Positions 25,001 through 35,283 of a DNA stretch of 64,000 nucleotides are shown piece after piece. The position numbers and the translations under genes are program-made. The stretch is from Pogona vitticeps. Taxonomy: Eukaryota > Chordata > Lepidosauria > Squamata > Agamidae. The stretch lies in contig NC_135785.1 in assembly GCF_051106095.1 (NCBI RefSeq), positions 186,758,045 through 186,822,044 of the forward strand. The letters run 5' to 3'. The notes beneath the pieces are model-generated. The model was not told the DNA's origin and did no database searches. It saw nothing but the letters and a program-made list of their open reading frames with translations. Position 1 is the stretch's first letter. The number at the start of each line of letters is the position of its first letter.

Positions 25001-28000
25001 TGTGAGAAACCTTATGAAGGGTCTTCAGCGCCATATTTAAATGGCAGATGGAACCACAGGAATGGGTCATCTTTGTTTATTTGATGTATATGTAGTCTTC
25101 CCAAAACCTTTACTTAAGGCAGTGGCAACAAAACTAAATTAATAAGATACAGATAAAAACACAACTGAAGTAAAAGCAATTTAAACAAAGTAAGCACTCC
25201 CTTATTTAAGAGCCCATTTCTCAACAGTCAATTGCTAAAAGCTTATCTGCACAAAAATATATTTGACCAGAAGAATAAGAATAAGGAAGGGACCAGTATA
25301 GCCCTCCTTGGTAGCAAGTTCCATAGTCCAGAAGCAACAACAGAAGCCTTCTTTCATCTTCCCATTAGGTGCCTTTTAAAGTTGTAGGTCTTCAAAGAAA
25401 AGGCTCTCACCCAAAGATTTCAAGCTCAGATAGGCTTGTATGTGTGAATACAGTCCTTTAGACCAGGGAGATAACAGCTGTAAACCTTACAAATTGGGAT
25501 ATTTTTCCCACCAACTACAGCTAAACTCTATACCCATCTATTCAAAAGTAAGCAGCTTCCCACCTCTGGTATTGCACAAAAGGGACTGGGTTATATTCCA
25601 AGAGGGTTGCTGTGCATGTATTTGCAATCTCACCTCCACCATCTCGCATACTGCCCCTCCCATCACTTTCTACTAGCACTGAGAACATGAGCTCCTGCAG
25701 ACTCTCAAAATACAGTACTGTTGCTTAGGATTTATTTATTTATCTATCTATCTATTTATTTGATTTGATTTGTACCCCGCCTATCTGGACTACCAGACCA
25801 CTCTAGGCAGCTAGTATGAAACTAGTTAGACCAAAATGTGGTAATTTACTAATCTGACATATTCGTATCCCATAACCACCTGTTCTCCTCCTCATTTAAC
25901 ATCAGCTTGTTGGAAAGTGACTAGTATGGGCAGTAGGAAGTCTACTATCCTTTTTATCTTCCCAGTGCTGCTCCTGTCACCTATTCCTCAGCCCTGCCTT
26001 CTTCAAAAGTCAAACTGGCACATGTGCTGAAGTCTGTGGCACATAAGCAGCTAGATAATATATGCCAGTGCTTGATCTGAAGCTGAACCCAAGCAAGTAC
26101 AGGACTGAAAGGGGGAATTAAGGGAATTTGACTCATTAGTGAGAGACCAATGGTTTAGGGATCCTTCCACACCTTCAGTAGTGTAACTCCTCATTGAAGC
26201 CAGCACAGCTGTTTTTCCATCATGTGCTCTGGGGCTAAGACAGCCCTTGCCTGAAGTTACGGACATCTTCCAAAATAGAATTTATCTGGACAGGAGCAGT
26301 TACAATAATCATTCCTATCTTGCATTGTCTTTTTAGATGCAGGATGCAGATACAGTGCTTCTTTTGAAATGCAATGCTATCAAAATGCTGTCTATACATA
26401 TCGTTGTCCCCTCTCTTACATCTACAGTATTGACTTAAGGGATTAAGGAATCTTTCTCCCTTGGCATGGCTAGTTTTATATAGTGGCAAAAAGTATTGTG
26501 CAACTTTACATCACAGAAGAAGGATGACATCATCAACCACAGCTGCTTCAGAGCAATAAAAACCTTTCTAGAGCTCCCCCACCACTGGTTTCAGGGAACT
26601 CCAGGGATTCCCTTTGCCCCAAGGCAGTCTTTGGGAGCCACAGAACAGCAGGTGGAATGATTTGAAACTAGAAAATTCTTACCACCAGTACAGGAGACAA
26701 TTAAATTCACATCACCTAAGGTGGAATTTGAAACCTACACCCTCTTGAGATGGCAGTCTTCATTTTGAAACATGCTCTAAAAAAAGAAGCCTGCACTACA
26801 GGCCTGGGGCTATGATTTTTTTAACTTCGTTTTTTCTACACAACACACAGAGACTTCTGATGTCTTTCCTGATGAAAACCTGCATGCGTTGAAAGCTAGC
26901 TTCTGTATATGATTTTTAGTGGTCTAATATGAGGGGGTGCTGATAAGTATTGAGCCTTACCCAGAAGAAATTGAGCTAGGAAGCTATAAATTGCAGGGTG
27001 TGTTGGCCAATTTATCTATATTCAATGGTGAAAAAAATCAACTACCTATGATTTTAATTTAACTTTCATTTTCCAGTCCAAAGTAAACATGGTAGCACCT
27101 CCAGGAAAGTTCAATGTGGAAAAGCATAGGACCATAATCAAGTTCCTGTTTCTCCAAGGGAAAGGTGCAAAGCAGATCCATGATGAAATGTCACAAACTA
27201 TGAGTGACAGTGGCCCTTCATATGCAACAGTTAAACGTTGGGTTGTCAATTTTCAAACTGGCCATTTCAGTGTTGAAAGTGAGAAACCCAGTGGAAGGCC
27301 TGTTTCTGTCTCTGTGCCTGCAAATGTGAAAGCCATCCATGACATGATCATGGAGGACCATCGAATATCAGCCAAAAGTATTGCTATATATAATTTTTTT
27401 ATGGGAAAGGCACAATACTTATCAGCACCCCCTTGTAAAGGCATCACCTGCTTTTGTCTTTGCACTGTAACAAGACCACATTTCTTTTCTTTTTATATAG
27501 GACTAAAACCCAGAGGGACTCTAGCAAGCTTTTTATTATACTAAAATGAAAAGCAGCAGTTGAAGACATCATCCTTGTTACATGGCACAGCTCCATCCAC
27601 AGGTTTTCAGCCAACATATGAAAGAGAAGGGACAAAGATATTTTCAGTTCTTTATTTTACACCCACTACACAAGGGAAAGCTTTTTATGTAAGTGAGCTA
27701 ATCAGTGCTTGGCTACAATCCAGAGAAAGCAAAAAAAAGTAAAAAAAAAATAAAATTACCTGGTAGTCTCTTAAACCCACCAAAATGATATCTGACGTAT
27801 TTATCCAAACCTATAATGAAAATGAAATAAAAATAAAGTTACAAACCCTACCTTCTGCTTCTAGAACCATCTAACATTAAATCAAAATTTTGACAATTTT
27901 ACAATATCTTATGAATGCACAACATTACCTGAAGATTTTTAAAGTTAATGATGAATACATGTTCATAAAGCCATTTTAAAAAAGTTACATGTTTGACTCC

Positions 28001-31000
28001 TAAATGGAACTATGTTCGGGGGCATATTTATGTCCAGTAAGCTGCTAAAAAAATTAAGTCCTTGGCTCACCAAGCCCTGATTTTTCAATACAAAGGTTTT
28101 ACATGAATAATCATGATATATTCTGGAACACGGAATCCAAAGGAAGCAAAAAGAAGGAATGCAGGAATAAGATGCCACTTTCATGTCTGAGAAGGGAAAG
28201 GTTGCTATTCAGAAGCTATAAACCTCTCCCACACAGCAGAATGGCTTTCACATACCTTTTTTCTCAATTTTCCTCTGATATGACATAATCTTTTTACGCC
28301 ATCAAAACATAAAGCCTCCAGTCTGCCATTCCCTAACATTTTGATTACTTGGGCATACTCTGGAAGAGAGAATATAGCAGTTAAGCATTACAGGTTTCAG
28401 ACAAGAAACAAAAGATGTGCATACAGTTACATCTTATATTTTGCTTTATCAAAGGTGTTTTGGGCTGCTGAATCAATGAGATACAGCAACACATATTTTG
28501 AACAAAGGCTCATTGAGTTACAAGTGCCTCACACCACACATACACAAAATCAGGTCAGCAAAAGTACATTTCCCAATATACAGTGAGTATATATTATGCA
28601 ACAAAATAGGTAAGAAAAACCAAAGCTAAATTCATGCAAAATAGAAGCCCCTTTGGCTCTTTAACTCAGGTATGCAAGTCAGTTCTGGACAAAAGTGCTC
28701 TGTTGCAAAGGATCAAACTCTGTTTCTAGGATAAACTGGAGTTATTTTGAAACCTATCATACTGTATTTCTAGCTGTGACTTTTAAAACATGGTTAGAGT
28801 CCCAATAGCACACTGACAGTCCAATGTGTAAGGTAAAAAAATGAGTACATGTATTTGGGGATGGTTGTTGGTGGTTTTTCGGGCTGTCTGGCTGTGTTCT
28901 GGAAGTTTTTCTTTCTAATATTTCACCACTCTCAGAGGACATGTGTTAGAACTGTTCTCAGGTGTAATGTGTGGGACAGTTGAGTACTTGTAGCTGTGGG
29001 ATCAGCTTTTTTGTCCTTTTCAGGAGATTGGGGATCTTTCCAGGACTTATTTGGAGATGTTCAACTATGTACTACATGTTGTTACCAATATTTTCTCAAA
29101 ACTCTACCCTTAGCCCACTTCCCTTGGTTTCTTATTTCACACACTGTGATACAGTCCCTCCACTTCACTTAATGCTTTTTCCTAGTCTATACAAAAGCAC
29201 TTGTTCTCATACACTGCATACTTCTCTGTACAGTGGTGCCCCAACTTACAAAAGTCCCGACTTACGACCATTTCGAGTTACGACCAGCTCCGTCTGCAAA
29301 ACTGTAGTTCGACTTGCGTCCGGAGCTTCCAATTATGATCAAAAAAGGCAAGGGAAAAAAGGCGGAGAACTCAAATTTGGTAACCGTTGGTAAGCGAAGA
29401 GGCTGCTTCTTTGTAGCTCTTTCACCCCAACGGTCAGAGTGAGTGCTTCGGGAGGAGGCTTCTGGACTGCCTGGTAAGGTAAGGTGCTGCTTTCTGCTTT
29501 TTAAAAACTGTTCTGGGTGGGTTTGGGCTGGGTGGGGGTTATGTTTCTGTGCTGTGTTGTTGTTTTAGTGATTTTTTTGCAGCCCCAGCATGTTTACTTT
29601 TGGCTTTTTGTTTTGTTTTTAAACCCCAGCACCTTCAGGGCTTGCTCCATTGTTTATTTTTTGTTTTTGTTTCTTTGCAGCCCCAGCACGTTCCTATTGG
29701 GCTTGCTCCATTGTTTGTTTGTTTTTTAAGCCCCAGCGCCTTCGGGGCTTGCTCCGTTTATTTTGGGGTCTTGTTTTGTTTTAAAGCCCCACCGCCTTCA
29801 GGGCTTGCTCCATTTATTTTTGGTTTTTTTTTAAAGCGTCAGTGTCTTCTGGGCTTGCTCTGTTTATTTTTGGGTTTGTTTGTTGTTTAAAGCCCCAGCA
29901 CCTTTGGGGCTTGCTCTGTTTATTTTTAGGTTTTTTGTTCGTTTGTTTTTGCAGCCCCAGCACATTCCAGTGGGGCTTGCAGTGTTTTATTTTAATTTTA
30001 TTTTGGGGGGGATTGTTTTTTTCCCCCCAGCCAGAATGGATTAATCGCATTCCAATGCATTTCAATGGGAAATGGTGTTTCGACTTATGACCATTTCAAG
30101 TTATGTCCATCTTCTGGAACGGATGATGGTCGTAACTCACATTTGAGCTGGGCCTTTCCATAACCTATTAACATATTTCCAGCACCTAAACAAATGACCT
30201 TCCAAACAACACTAACTATGCAATTCAATGCATGGAATTGAAAAAGACAAAACCATAGTCTCACCTTGTCCATCTTCCTTGAACACCAGTTCTCTTTTTT
30301 CTGATTCGTTTTCATTCTTACCTCGCCTTCTATTTTTACCTCCCTTACCTGAGATATAAGTAAGCAAGAAAGGAAAGTTAACTACTGTACATGAATAAAT
30401 ACCAGTGTGGAAGTTATCACCGGACTAGAAAAACATCTGACAGAGTTTAAAAATATGGTGAATTCCTATCCAATTTGAAAGTTCTTTTTAAATATGTATT
30501 TACAAAATGAAACCTAACAATTAATTATACTAGTTTCTAGCTGCATAGATTTAAATAGGAAAACGAATAAACAAATCCAAATCTAAAGTAAATGAAAGCA
30601 CATTACACAGTACAGTATCAAGTTCAGAAGTCAGCCATTCCAAAACTTCAAATAAAAGAATCATGTTAACCTTATTGGCTGGAATACAGTACTATTAATA
30701 TTTGCATGACTTGCCCAACTGACAAGATGCCTAAATATATCTTAGTTGTGCAACTGGGCACACAACCAATATGTACCCCAGCTTCTTGTAAGTTACCACA
30801 ATTAGTTGCATTATGCAAAACTTGCACAAACACAAAGAGAATGATGTGATTAATAATAATAATAGATTGTGCCATTATTTATTAGTAAATATTAATATTA
30901 ATTAACAATGCCATTATTTATTAGTAAATAATAATAATAATGTATTAGTACAAGCGAGTTCATCCACTTGGAAAATCATAGAAACCGAAGGCAAACTCAT

Positions 31001-32860
31001 AGCAGTTACAGTGCACCATAAATCTATTTAAAAGCATATTGAAGAATGAATGCAAACATCAAAGCATCCACAAATTACACAGCTGAAATACCAAATCAAA
31101 ATGATTTGGTACATGAATACAGTACTAGGTTCCCTCTATTCAGCACTGGTTGGGCCTCATCTTGAGTACTGTGTCCAGTTCTGAACACCACACTTTAAGA
31201 AGGGTGCAGACAAGCTGGACCAAGTTCAGAGGAGGGCACATTTAACCTGGGGTGGGGGGAGACAGGGGAGGTATGACAGCACTGTTCAAATACTGTACTT
31301 GAAATACTGTCACACAGAGGAGGGTCAGGATCTTTTCTTGATCATCCCAGAGTACAGGGCACGTAATAATGGGCTCAAGTTACAGGAAGCCATATTTTGG
31401 TTGAATATCAGTAAAATCTTCCTAACTGTTACGGCAGTACAACAATGGAATCAATTAGCTTGGGAAGAGATGAGCACTCCAATGATGGAGGCATTTAAAA
31501 GTTGACAACTATTTGTTAGATATCGACGATTTAGATTCCTGCACTCAGCCAGGGGTTGGACTCAATGGCCTTATAGCCCCCCCCCAATTAGAACTCTATG
31601 ATTCTATAAAAAGCTGACCACATAATTATTCTATTGCTCAATCCATCCTTTTGGCAAGACACCATTATTTTGCACATGTATATGCTCATATACATACATA
31701 GTATTTAAGATCTTACAGTGCCAAGTACTGTAGGCTTATGCAACAAATGGGAAAGCATTCAGGCAGACTTTTTCTTCTACACTCTAAGGCAGTGATTCCC
31801 AACCTTGGGTAACGCAGGTGTTCTTGGACTGCAGTTCCCAAAAGCCTTCACCACAGGGTGTGCTGGTCAGGATTCCTGGGAGTTGGAGTCCCAGAACTCT
31901 TGGGCTACCCAAAGTTAGTAACCACTGCTCCAAAGGAACAGGACTTTAGCTCCAAAATGTCAAAGTTTCACAGACTGTTCTTCAGTTGCTTTTTAATTAG
32001 TCCCTTGATACTGTCCTTGAGAACTTGGCCAGGGAAACAATAAAAACAAAACAGTGTAAGAATGCCACTAAACAATTAGCCACTCCAAATATCCAATTCC
32101 TTAATAAGGATGGAGAAATGTGTCACTGAAGCAAACATTTCCTCTCCCTTGATAATTTTATCTGTGTTATTTTGATAACCATCAACCTAACAGTTGGTAG
32201 CTACGGGACAACTAATAAATTCGTGGGGAAAATAAGTACTGTAGAAAAGATGAGCGGCATCTCCCTGGCATCAAATAATCTAATAATCTAATTACAGCAG
32301 TTAAATATCAAACACGCACTGCAGCTTCGTCAGAAAAAATCTAATTAACAACACAAACATTATGGCACAAAGAATCAAAGAGAACTGAGTCAGAGGAAGA
32401 AAAAAAAAGACTTAAGAAAAACCAGTTTTAAACCGCCAGGAAACTCACGGGCTCAATTTGTTGTTTCCGCAAACTTACCAGAGTTCAAATCTCTCAGTAG
32501 TTATGACAGGATTATATTAATACTGAACACAGAACTTCAGCCCAGGTATTTATCTAGAAATCTACTATCTAGAAATCTACTGAAGAGGCTGAGAAATTTG
32601 GGGGGGGGGGTGGGAAGAGGAGAAGAAGGAATAAGAGAACAGACGCGGACGCGCGACCCGACCGGGAGAGGCGACTGTGAGGCCACAAAACAAAATGAAG
32701 GGCCGGCCATGAAGCCACCCGAACAGCCAGAACAAGGGGAAGCGAGATCAACGCCTCGCCGCCAGAGTGAGTCTCGGCCCAAAGGACCGGCAGTCGATGA
32801 AGGGAGAGGAAAGGCAACCACGCTGCGTCGCGGGAAGGCCTCACCTTTATTCTTCGGCAT
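19015..32860 (-). CDS. EIF1AX: EIF1AX gene, complete coding region over seven exons
   Basis: This gene encodes eukaryotic translation initiation factor 1A. eIF1A binds the 40S A site, promotes scanning and start-codon selection with eIF1, and recruits eIF5B for subunit joining. The seven exons total 435 coding bases including the stop: 32845-32860, 30265-30348, 28256-28359, 27760-27810, 23231-23312, 23023-23114 and 19015-19020. All junctions are GT-AG and the phases agree, giving 144 residues like the human protein. Visible parts are the basic N-terminal tail ([19 protein letters not shown]), the OB fold (about residues 22-115, including [16 protein letters not shown]), and the acidic C-terminal tail ending DIDDI. 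The sequence is nearly identical to human; one difference is Leu for Met in RLEALCFDG. Introns hold a mariner relic, MITEs and the unclassified repeat copy 1. Confidence 0.97.
19082..19517. mobile_element. Tigger-like MITE in EIF1AX intron 6
   Basis: The ends are CAGTGGTGCCTCGCTTGACG and GTTAAGCGGGGCACTACTG with TA on each side. The internal motif TTCAATGCATTCCAATGGG occurs near 19190. Non-coding, about 436 bases. Confidence 0.88.
20143..21222 (-). repeat. Unclassified coding-like repeat, copy 1
   Basis: This is minus-oriented repeat DNA with long open stretches. Segments are rich in Glu, Lys, Arg and Pro, with phrases such as [36 protein letters not shown] and [12 protein letters not shown]. 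The same phrases occur in copy 2 (49886-54012). No reverse transcriptase, protease or transposase motif is visible. It may be the gag-like part of a retroelement, but the family is unknown. It looks broken, with at least one break. It lies in EIF1AX intron 6 and is not part of that gene. Confidence 0.6.
21528..21914. mobile_element. MITE with GC-rich, internally duplicated interior
   Basis: The ends CCACACTTTTCCATGTATAC and a near-complement TTATACATGGAAAAATATGG form inverted repeats. The inside is GC-rich with two versions of a segment containing GCAGTCAATGGGCA and GGCTGCTCCT. No coding potential; it sits in EIF1AX intron 6. Confidence 0.7.
21915..23022. other. EIF1AX intron 6, right part
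   Basis: It holds a weak old LINE-like stretch at about 21950-22190 (minus strand) and otherwise unique sequence up to the exon 6 donor. No gene recognised. Confidence 0.35.
23023..23114 (-). CDS. EIF1AX: EIF1AX exon 6
   Basis: 92 bases encoding [19 protein letters not shown] and [12 protein letters not shown], the acidic C-terminal tail. The donor GTAAGT follows the last Asp codon, so one residue remains for exon 7. Confidence 0.97.
23231..23312 (-). CDS. EIF1AX: EIF1AX exon 5
   Basis: 82 bases encoding [19 protein letters not shown] and AYGELPEH plus one base. This is the end of the OB fold and the helical extension. The acceptor follows a T-run and the donor is GTAGGA. Confidence 0.97.
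24140..24925. repeat. Probable DNA-transposon-like repeat
   Basis: The right end GGTTAGTGCCCATCTCT and the AACCATGAACC-rich stretch just inside it resemble hAT-like elements that begin AGAGATGGGCA. The left end is not clear. C-rich and purine-rich tracts lie inside. It occurs in EIF1AX intron 4 and carries no convincing gene. Confidence 0.35.
25727..25812 (-). repeat. CR1-type LINE 3' terminus
   Basis: An ATTT/ATCT tandem repeat followed by GTACCCCGCCTATCTGGACT and ACCAGACCACTCTAGGCAG is, on the minus strand, a CR1-like LINE end. It lies in EIF1AX intron 4. Confidence 0.6.
25813..26929. other. EIF1AX intron 4, no gene recognised
   Basis: Unique-looking sequence between a LINE terminus and a mariner relic. 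No exon or RNA gene seen. Confidence 0.35.
26930..27435 (+). mobile_element. Internally deleted mariner transposon
   Basis: The terminal inverted repeats are TGAGGGGGTGCTGATAAGTA on the left and its complement ending CAGCACCCCCTTG on the right, flanked by TA. Between them is the 5' part of a transposase gene (27089-about 27388). It encodes roughly 100 residues with [20 protein letters not shown] and a helix-turn-helix part containing SYATVKRWV. The sequence then jumps straight to the right end, so the whole DDE/D catalytic domain is missing. It cannot be autonomous. It lies in EIF1AX intron 4, opposite to the gene. Confidence 0.9.
27089..27388 (+). pseudogene. Mariner transposase, N-terminal part only
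   Basis: An open stretch encodes the DNA-binding half of a mariner-type transposase. It has two helix-turn-helix-like segments, [20 protein letters not shown] and a GRPVSV linker (the GRPR-like motif), and then [16 protein letters not shown]. The catalytic Asp triad is absent because the element is internally deleted. A product, if made, could only bind transposon ends; expression is not indicated. Confidence 0.8.
27760..27810 (-). CDS. EIF1AX: EIF1AX exon 4
   Basis: 51 bases encoding [17 protein letters not shown], 17 whole codons, with a TATAG acceptor and a GTAATT donor. It is part of the OB fold. Confidence 0.97.
28256..28359 (-). CDS. EIF1AX: EIF1AX exon 3
   Basis: 104 bases encoding [17 protein letters not shown] and [18 protein letters not shown], the core of the OB fold. 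The acceptor is CTTCCAG and the donor GTATGT. It ends exactly on a codon boundary (residue 68). Confidence 0.97.
28856..28990. repeat. Dispersed repeat fragment, possibly Penelope-like
   Basis: The phrases GGTTTTTCGGGCTGTCTGGC, TGTGTTCTGGAAG and CACCACTCTCAGAGGAC resemble a widespread reptile repeat that I associate with Penelope-type retroelements. Assignment is from memory and tentative. It is in EIF1AX intron 2. Confidence 0.35.
29231..30138. mobile_element. Tigger-like MITE expanded by an internal minisatellite
   Basis: It starts CAGTGGTGCCCCAACTTACA after a TA. Near the right it has GGATTAATCGCATTCCAATG and CAATGCATTTCAATGGG, then GACTTATGACCATTTC. The right terminal GCACCACTG is missing, so this end is truncated. 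The middle is occupied by the minisatellite at 29575-29990. It lies in EIF1AX intron 2. Confidence 0.75.
29575..29990. repeat. Minisatellite, about eight copies of a 50-60-bp unit
   Basis: The unit has a core AGCCCCAGCACCTTCAGGGC followed by TTGCTCC and a T/G-rich stretch. Cores recur at about 29580, 29621, 29679, 29728, 29784, 29834, 29890 and 29952. Units diverge from one another and vary in length, mainly in the T/G part. Confidence 0.85.
30265..30348 (-). CDS. EIF1AX: EIF1AX exon 2
   Basis: 84 bases encoding the basic N-terminal tail, [18 protein letters not shown], and the first strand of the OB fold ([10 protein letters not shown]). It has a CAG acceptor and a GTGAGA donor. The basic tail contacts mRNA and rRNA in initiation complexes. 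Confidence 0.97.
30349..31119. other. EIF1AX intron 1, left part
   Basis: AT-rich sequence with short AAT/ATT tandem stretches near 30850-30950. No exon, RNA gene or clear transposon recognised. Confidence 0.35.
31120..31620 (+). mobile_element. CR1 LINE 3' fragment
   Basis: Typical CR1 3' sequence in plus orientation. It includes a remnant of the ORF2 end (GCCTCATCTTGAGTACTGTG near 31155), the phrase GGTTGGACTCAATGGCCTTA near 31553, and the terminal ATTCTATGATTCTAT-type repeat. It is truncated at the 5' side and the frame is decayed. It lies in EIF1AX intron 1, antisense to the gene. Confidence 0.85.
31790..31927. mobile_element. hAT-type short MITE
   Basis: The ends are CAGTGATTCCCAACCTTGGG and CCAAAGTTAGTAACCACTG. 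Flanks CTCTAAGG and CTCCAAAG could be a decayed 8-bp duplication (6 of 8 match). Non-coding, 138 bases. Confidence 0.7.
31928..32599. other. EIF1AX intron 1, promoter-proximal part
   Basis: Unique AT-rich sequence leading into the CpG island. No repeat or exon seen. Confidence 0.35.
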
Positions 32861-33130
32861 GGCGTCGGCGGCAAAAGCGAACCAAGGAGGGGGGGGGAAA
32901 GGGCCTTCTCACGCTCTCGGCTGAGGCACGGAGGGGAGGAAAGGACGCGACGCGGTGACCAGCTTCTCGCGACGGCCGGAGAAGAGCGGCGCGAGCTCAG
33001 CCGAACCCTGCCCGGAGGAAGCGACGGAGAAAACCTTCGCCCTTTCGCCGCTCCCAGAAGGCACTTCGCTGACGCAAGTTCCGGCGGCCTTTTGGCGCTC
33101 CTCTCCGGCGCCCTCTGCCGGCCGGAGGAA
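32600..33130 (-). promoter_or_regulatory. EIF1AX: CpG-rich island, EIF1AX promoter
   Basis: CpG dinucleotides are dense across this stretch and scarce outside it. The EIF1AX start codon lies at 32860, with the 5' UTR to its right. No TATA box is evident. The island ends shortly before the solo LTR at 33186. Confidence 0.75.
32845..32860 (-). CDS. EIF1AX: EIF1AX exon 1 (coding part)
   Basis: ATG at 32860 followed by codons for MPKNK and the first base of Gly, then a GTGAGG donor at 32844. It sits in a CpG-rich promoter island. The start is the conserved eIF1A start. Confidence 0.96.
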
Positions 33131-33185
33131 TTAGTTTGTGGTTGGTCCCGTTTCCTTAGTATGTACAGTATGTGTTTATCAGAAG

Positions 33186-33545
33186 TGTGACGTAGCAGGC
33201 CACTCTGATGTCACCCCCAACTCAGGCCTCTCAGAATGCCCACCACACCACTTCACACTCACTGCCACCTTCAAAACAAAACAGGTTTATTGAAATAACA
33301 AAATAAAATATGATAATCACAAGTAGCTAATCAAGATGTCAATCACTGTATATTATTTAATCAATCACAGACTTCTGTCACTGAATACATAGGCACGCAG
33401 GCCTCTAAACAAGCTCTTTCTCTCTCACACTCTCCTCACACCCCTTTTACTTCCAGCTCCTCCCTCTTCAGCCCCACCCTCCGTCACCCCATTGGCTGAT
33501 GATTCACTGCCCAGCTGTGATGGACAGGTGAGGCTGCCTGTTACA
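33186..33545 (-). repeat. Solo LTR (LTR retroelement fossil)
   Basis: A 360-bp element in minus orientation starts TGTAACAGGC and ends GACGTAGC...TCACA-type, so it has TG and CA ends. It is flanked by the 5-bp duplication AGAAG (33181-33185 and 33546-33550). A polyadenylation signal (CAATAAACC) is visible about three quarters through. No internal coding part remains, so it is a solo LTR left by recombination. The virus family cannot be told. It lies about 330 bases upstream of the EIF1AX start codon. Confidence 0.8.
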
Positions 33546-33550
33546 AGAAG

Positions 33551-34364
33551 GTTCTCAAAAATTGCTTTCAACTGTCTCTGGAGGGTATGGACGAAAAGAC
33601 CTTTGCATGCCAGTTCCAGGTCACCTCCTGCCTTCAGGAAAAGTTATGCTAAGGGACTGGGCATGTTTCATTCTCCAAAGATTTAGTCTGTGGCGGCATC
33701 TCTAGGCAAAAGGAAAATAAAACAAAAACTTGCCTGCACCTGAAAGACACGCTGCTATACTTCCACGTGACACTGTCTGAGGATGTGGACTCGATCCCTG
33801 AGAATCAAGAAGGAGAAAGTGCGAAACGAAAAATGGGAGGTCTGAAACCGCCAAGGGTAAACTTGCAGATTCAACACTTTGCACTTTCTAGGCCTGGAAA
33901 ACCTGGAAAAAGAGGAGCGTGACCTCAGAGCTGAACTGAAGGAGGAATGAAACGTAGAGGGATAACACTGCGTTAATTTTAACTGGGGCTCGAAAAATCT
34001 GAGAAGTAATGGAAGAGCATTATACCACTTCAGATATGCTGGCAGGAGATTGCAATTTTGGAAACATCAGAGATTCGCTGATCAAGAGATACGAATCTAG
34101 TGTGAGGAATCCAGCACGTGGCCGAATGACAGATATTCTTGGAGAAAGCAGAAGGCATTCAAGAAGAATCTATTGCCTCACACTGTTACACTAGAAAATA
34201 ACATTTCTGTCCGCTGCCCTTCCATTCAATGAGTGGAATTTAAAATAGGCCACAAGGCAGGGGGATTGTATAACTTCCCAGTTGTTGCTGAAATCCAGTT
34301 CAGCCATTCCCCATGCTAGTCACAGTTCATGGGAGTTGTAGTCCAATGCAATATTGACAAGCCC

Positions 34365-34365
<1 letters not shown>
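33551..34365. other. Intergenic, no gene recognised
   Basis: Sequence between the solo LTR and a microsatellite cluster. No exon or clear repeat recognised. Confidence 0.35.
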
Positions 34366-34455
<90 letters not shown>

Positions 34456-34510
34456 GGTCCGTTTGGACCAGATAGGCGGGGTATAAATCAAATAAATAAA
34501 TAAATAAATA
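34366..34510. repeat. TC and TA microsatellites with a short LINE tail
   Basis: A (TC)n run of about 46 bases is followed by a (TA)n run of about 45 bases. Next comes GGCGGGGTATAAATCAAATA with AAAT repeats, which is a CR1-like LINE terminus reduced to its last 50-60 bases. Confidence 0.85.
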
Positions 34511-34537
34511 TATATATAGAAAGAGAGACAGCGAGAA

Positions 34538-34765
34538 CACCCCTGTGGCAGTGATGTAGTAGTCAGAGTGCTGGATGAGGAATATGGGAGATTTCCTACT
34601 CCCGAGCACTTGGATATGAAACTAACTTGAGTTTTCAGTCACACACTCTCCTAGTTCACAGGGATGTTGTGAGGATTAAGTAAATGGGAGGGAGAACTGT
34701 GTACTGCATCTTCAGCTCAGTGGATGAAAGGAAGGCTAAAAAAAACAAGTAATGTATAATTACCA
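34538..34765 (+). mobile_element. CORE/MIR-like SINE
   Basis: Contains CAGTGATGTAGTAGTCAGAG and TGCTGGATGAGG in the head. Further along are CTCTCCTAGTTCACAGGGAT and GTTGTGAGGATTAAG, the conserved-core type segment seen in MIR-like tRNA SINEs. The copy is diverged, so family assignment is approximate. Confidence 0.55.
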
Positions 34766-35283
34766 GAAGTCCCAGCCAGTATAGTCAATTGTCAGGAAGT
34801 TAAGAAGTAGCAGTCTAACAAAATCAGGAAATTTATGTGTTTCCCCAACATATTCCCTTGCTATTTATTAAGACGTAATAATCCAGTACGTATACTTGAA
34901 GTTGCTAGCCTCATTGGATTGTCACAGAGTATTACAATATGTGCAGAAATCCCTGTTTTATGTTGCGGATCTCCCTTCTCAGTTTCTGGTTAATTCTAAT
35001 TCTTTGTGCTCGGGATTCCAAAACTAGAGGAAAGGAAAATAGAGTGCATCTATGCATATGAAATGCATTAGTCTTTGTAAGGTTGAAGTTAATGTTTGCC
35101 ATTCGTGTTAATGCTCAGCATATAGTCTTTGAATTAATTGAATACAGTTTTCTCCCATGCTGAACTTATGGAAAATTTGAAAAAGAACATTTCTCTCAAA
35201 ACAACCAAATACCTTATGTGCATCTATTCTAGAGATAATAGATGGGTGTTTTTTGTTTTTTTTCTGTTACTGCTATAGCTCAA

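Noticed and set aside
29517-29890. Phe/Leu/Cys-rich open stretches resembling membrane segments
   Set aside because: They are translations of the T/G-rich minisatellite units.
32537-32924. Open stretches of about 100 codons on both strands at the EIF1AX promoter
   Set aside because: Composition effect of the CpG island; the minus-strand one merely reads through the exon 1 donor.
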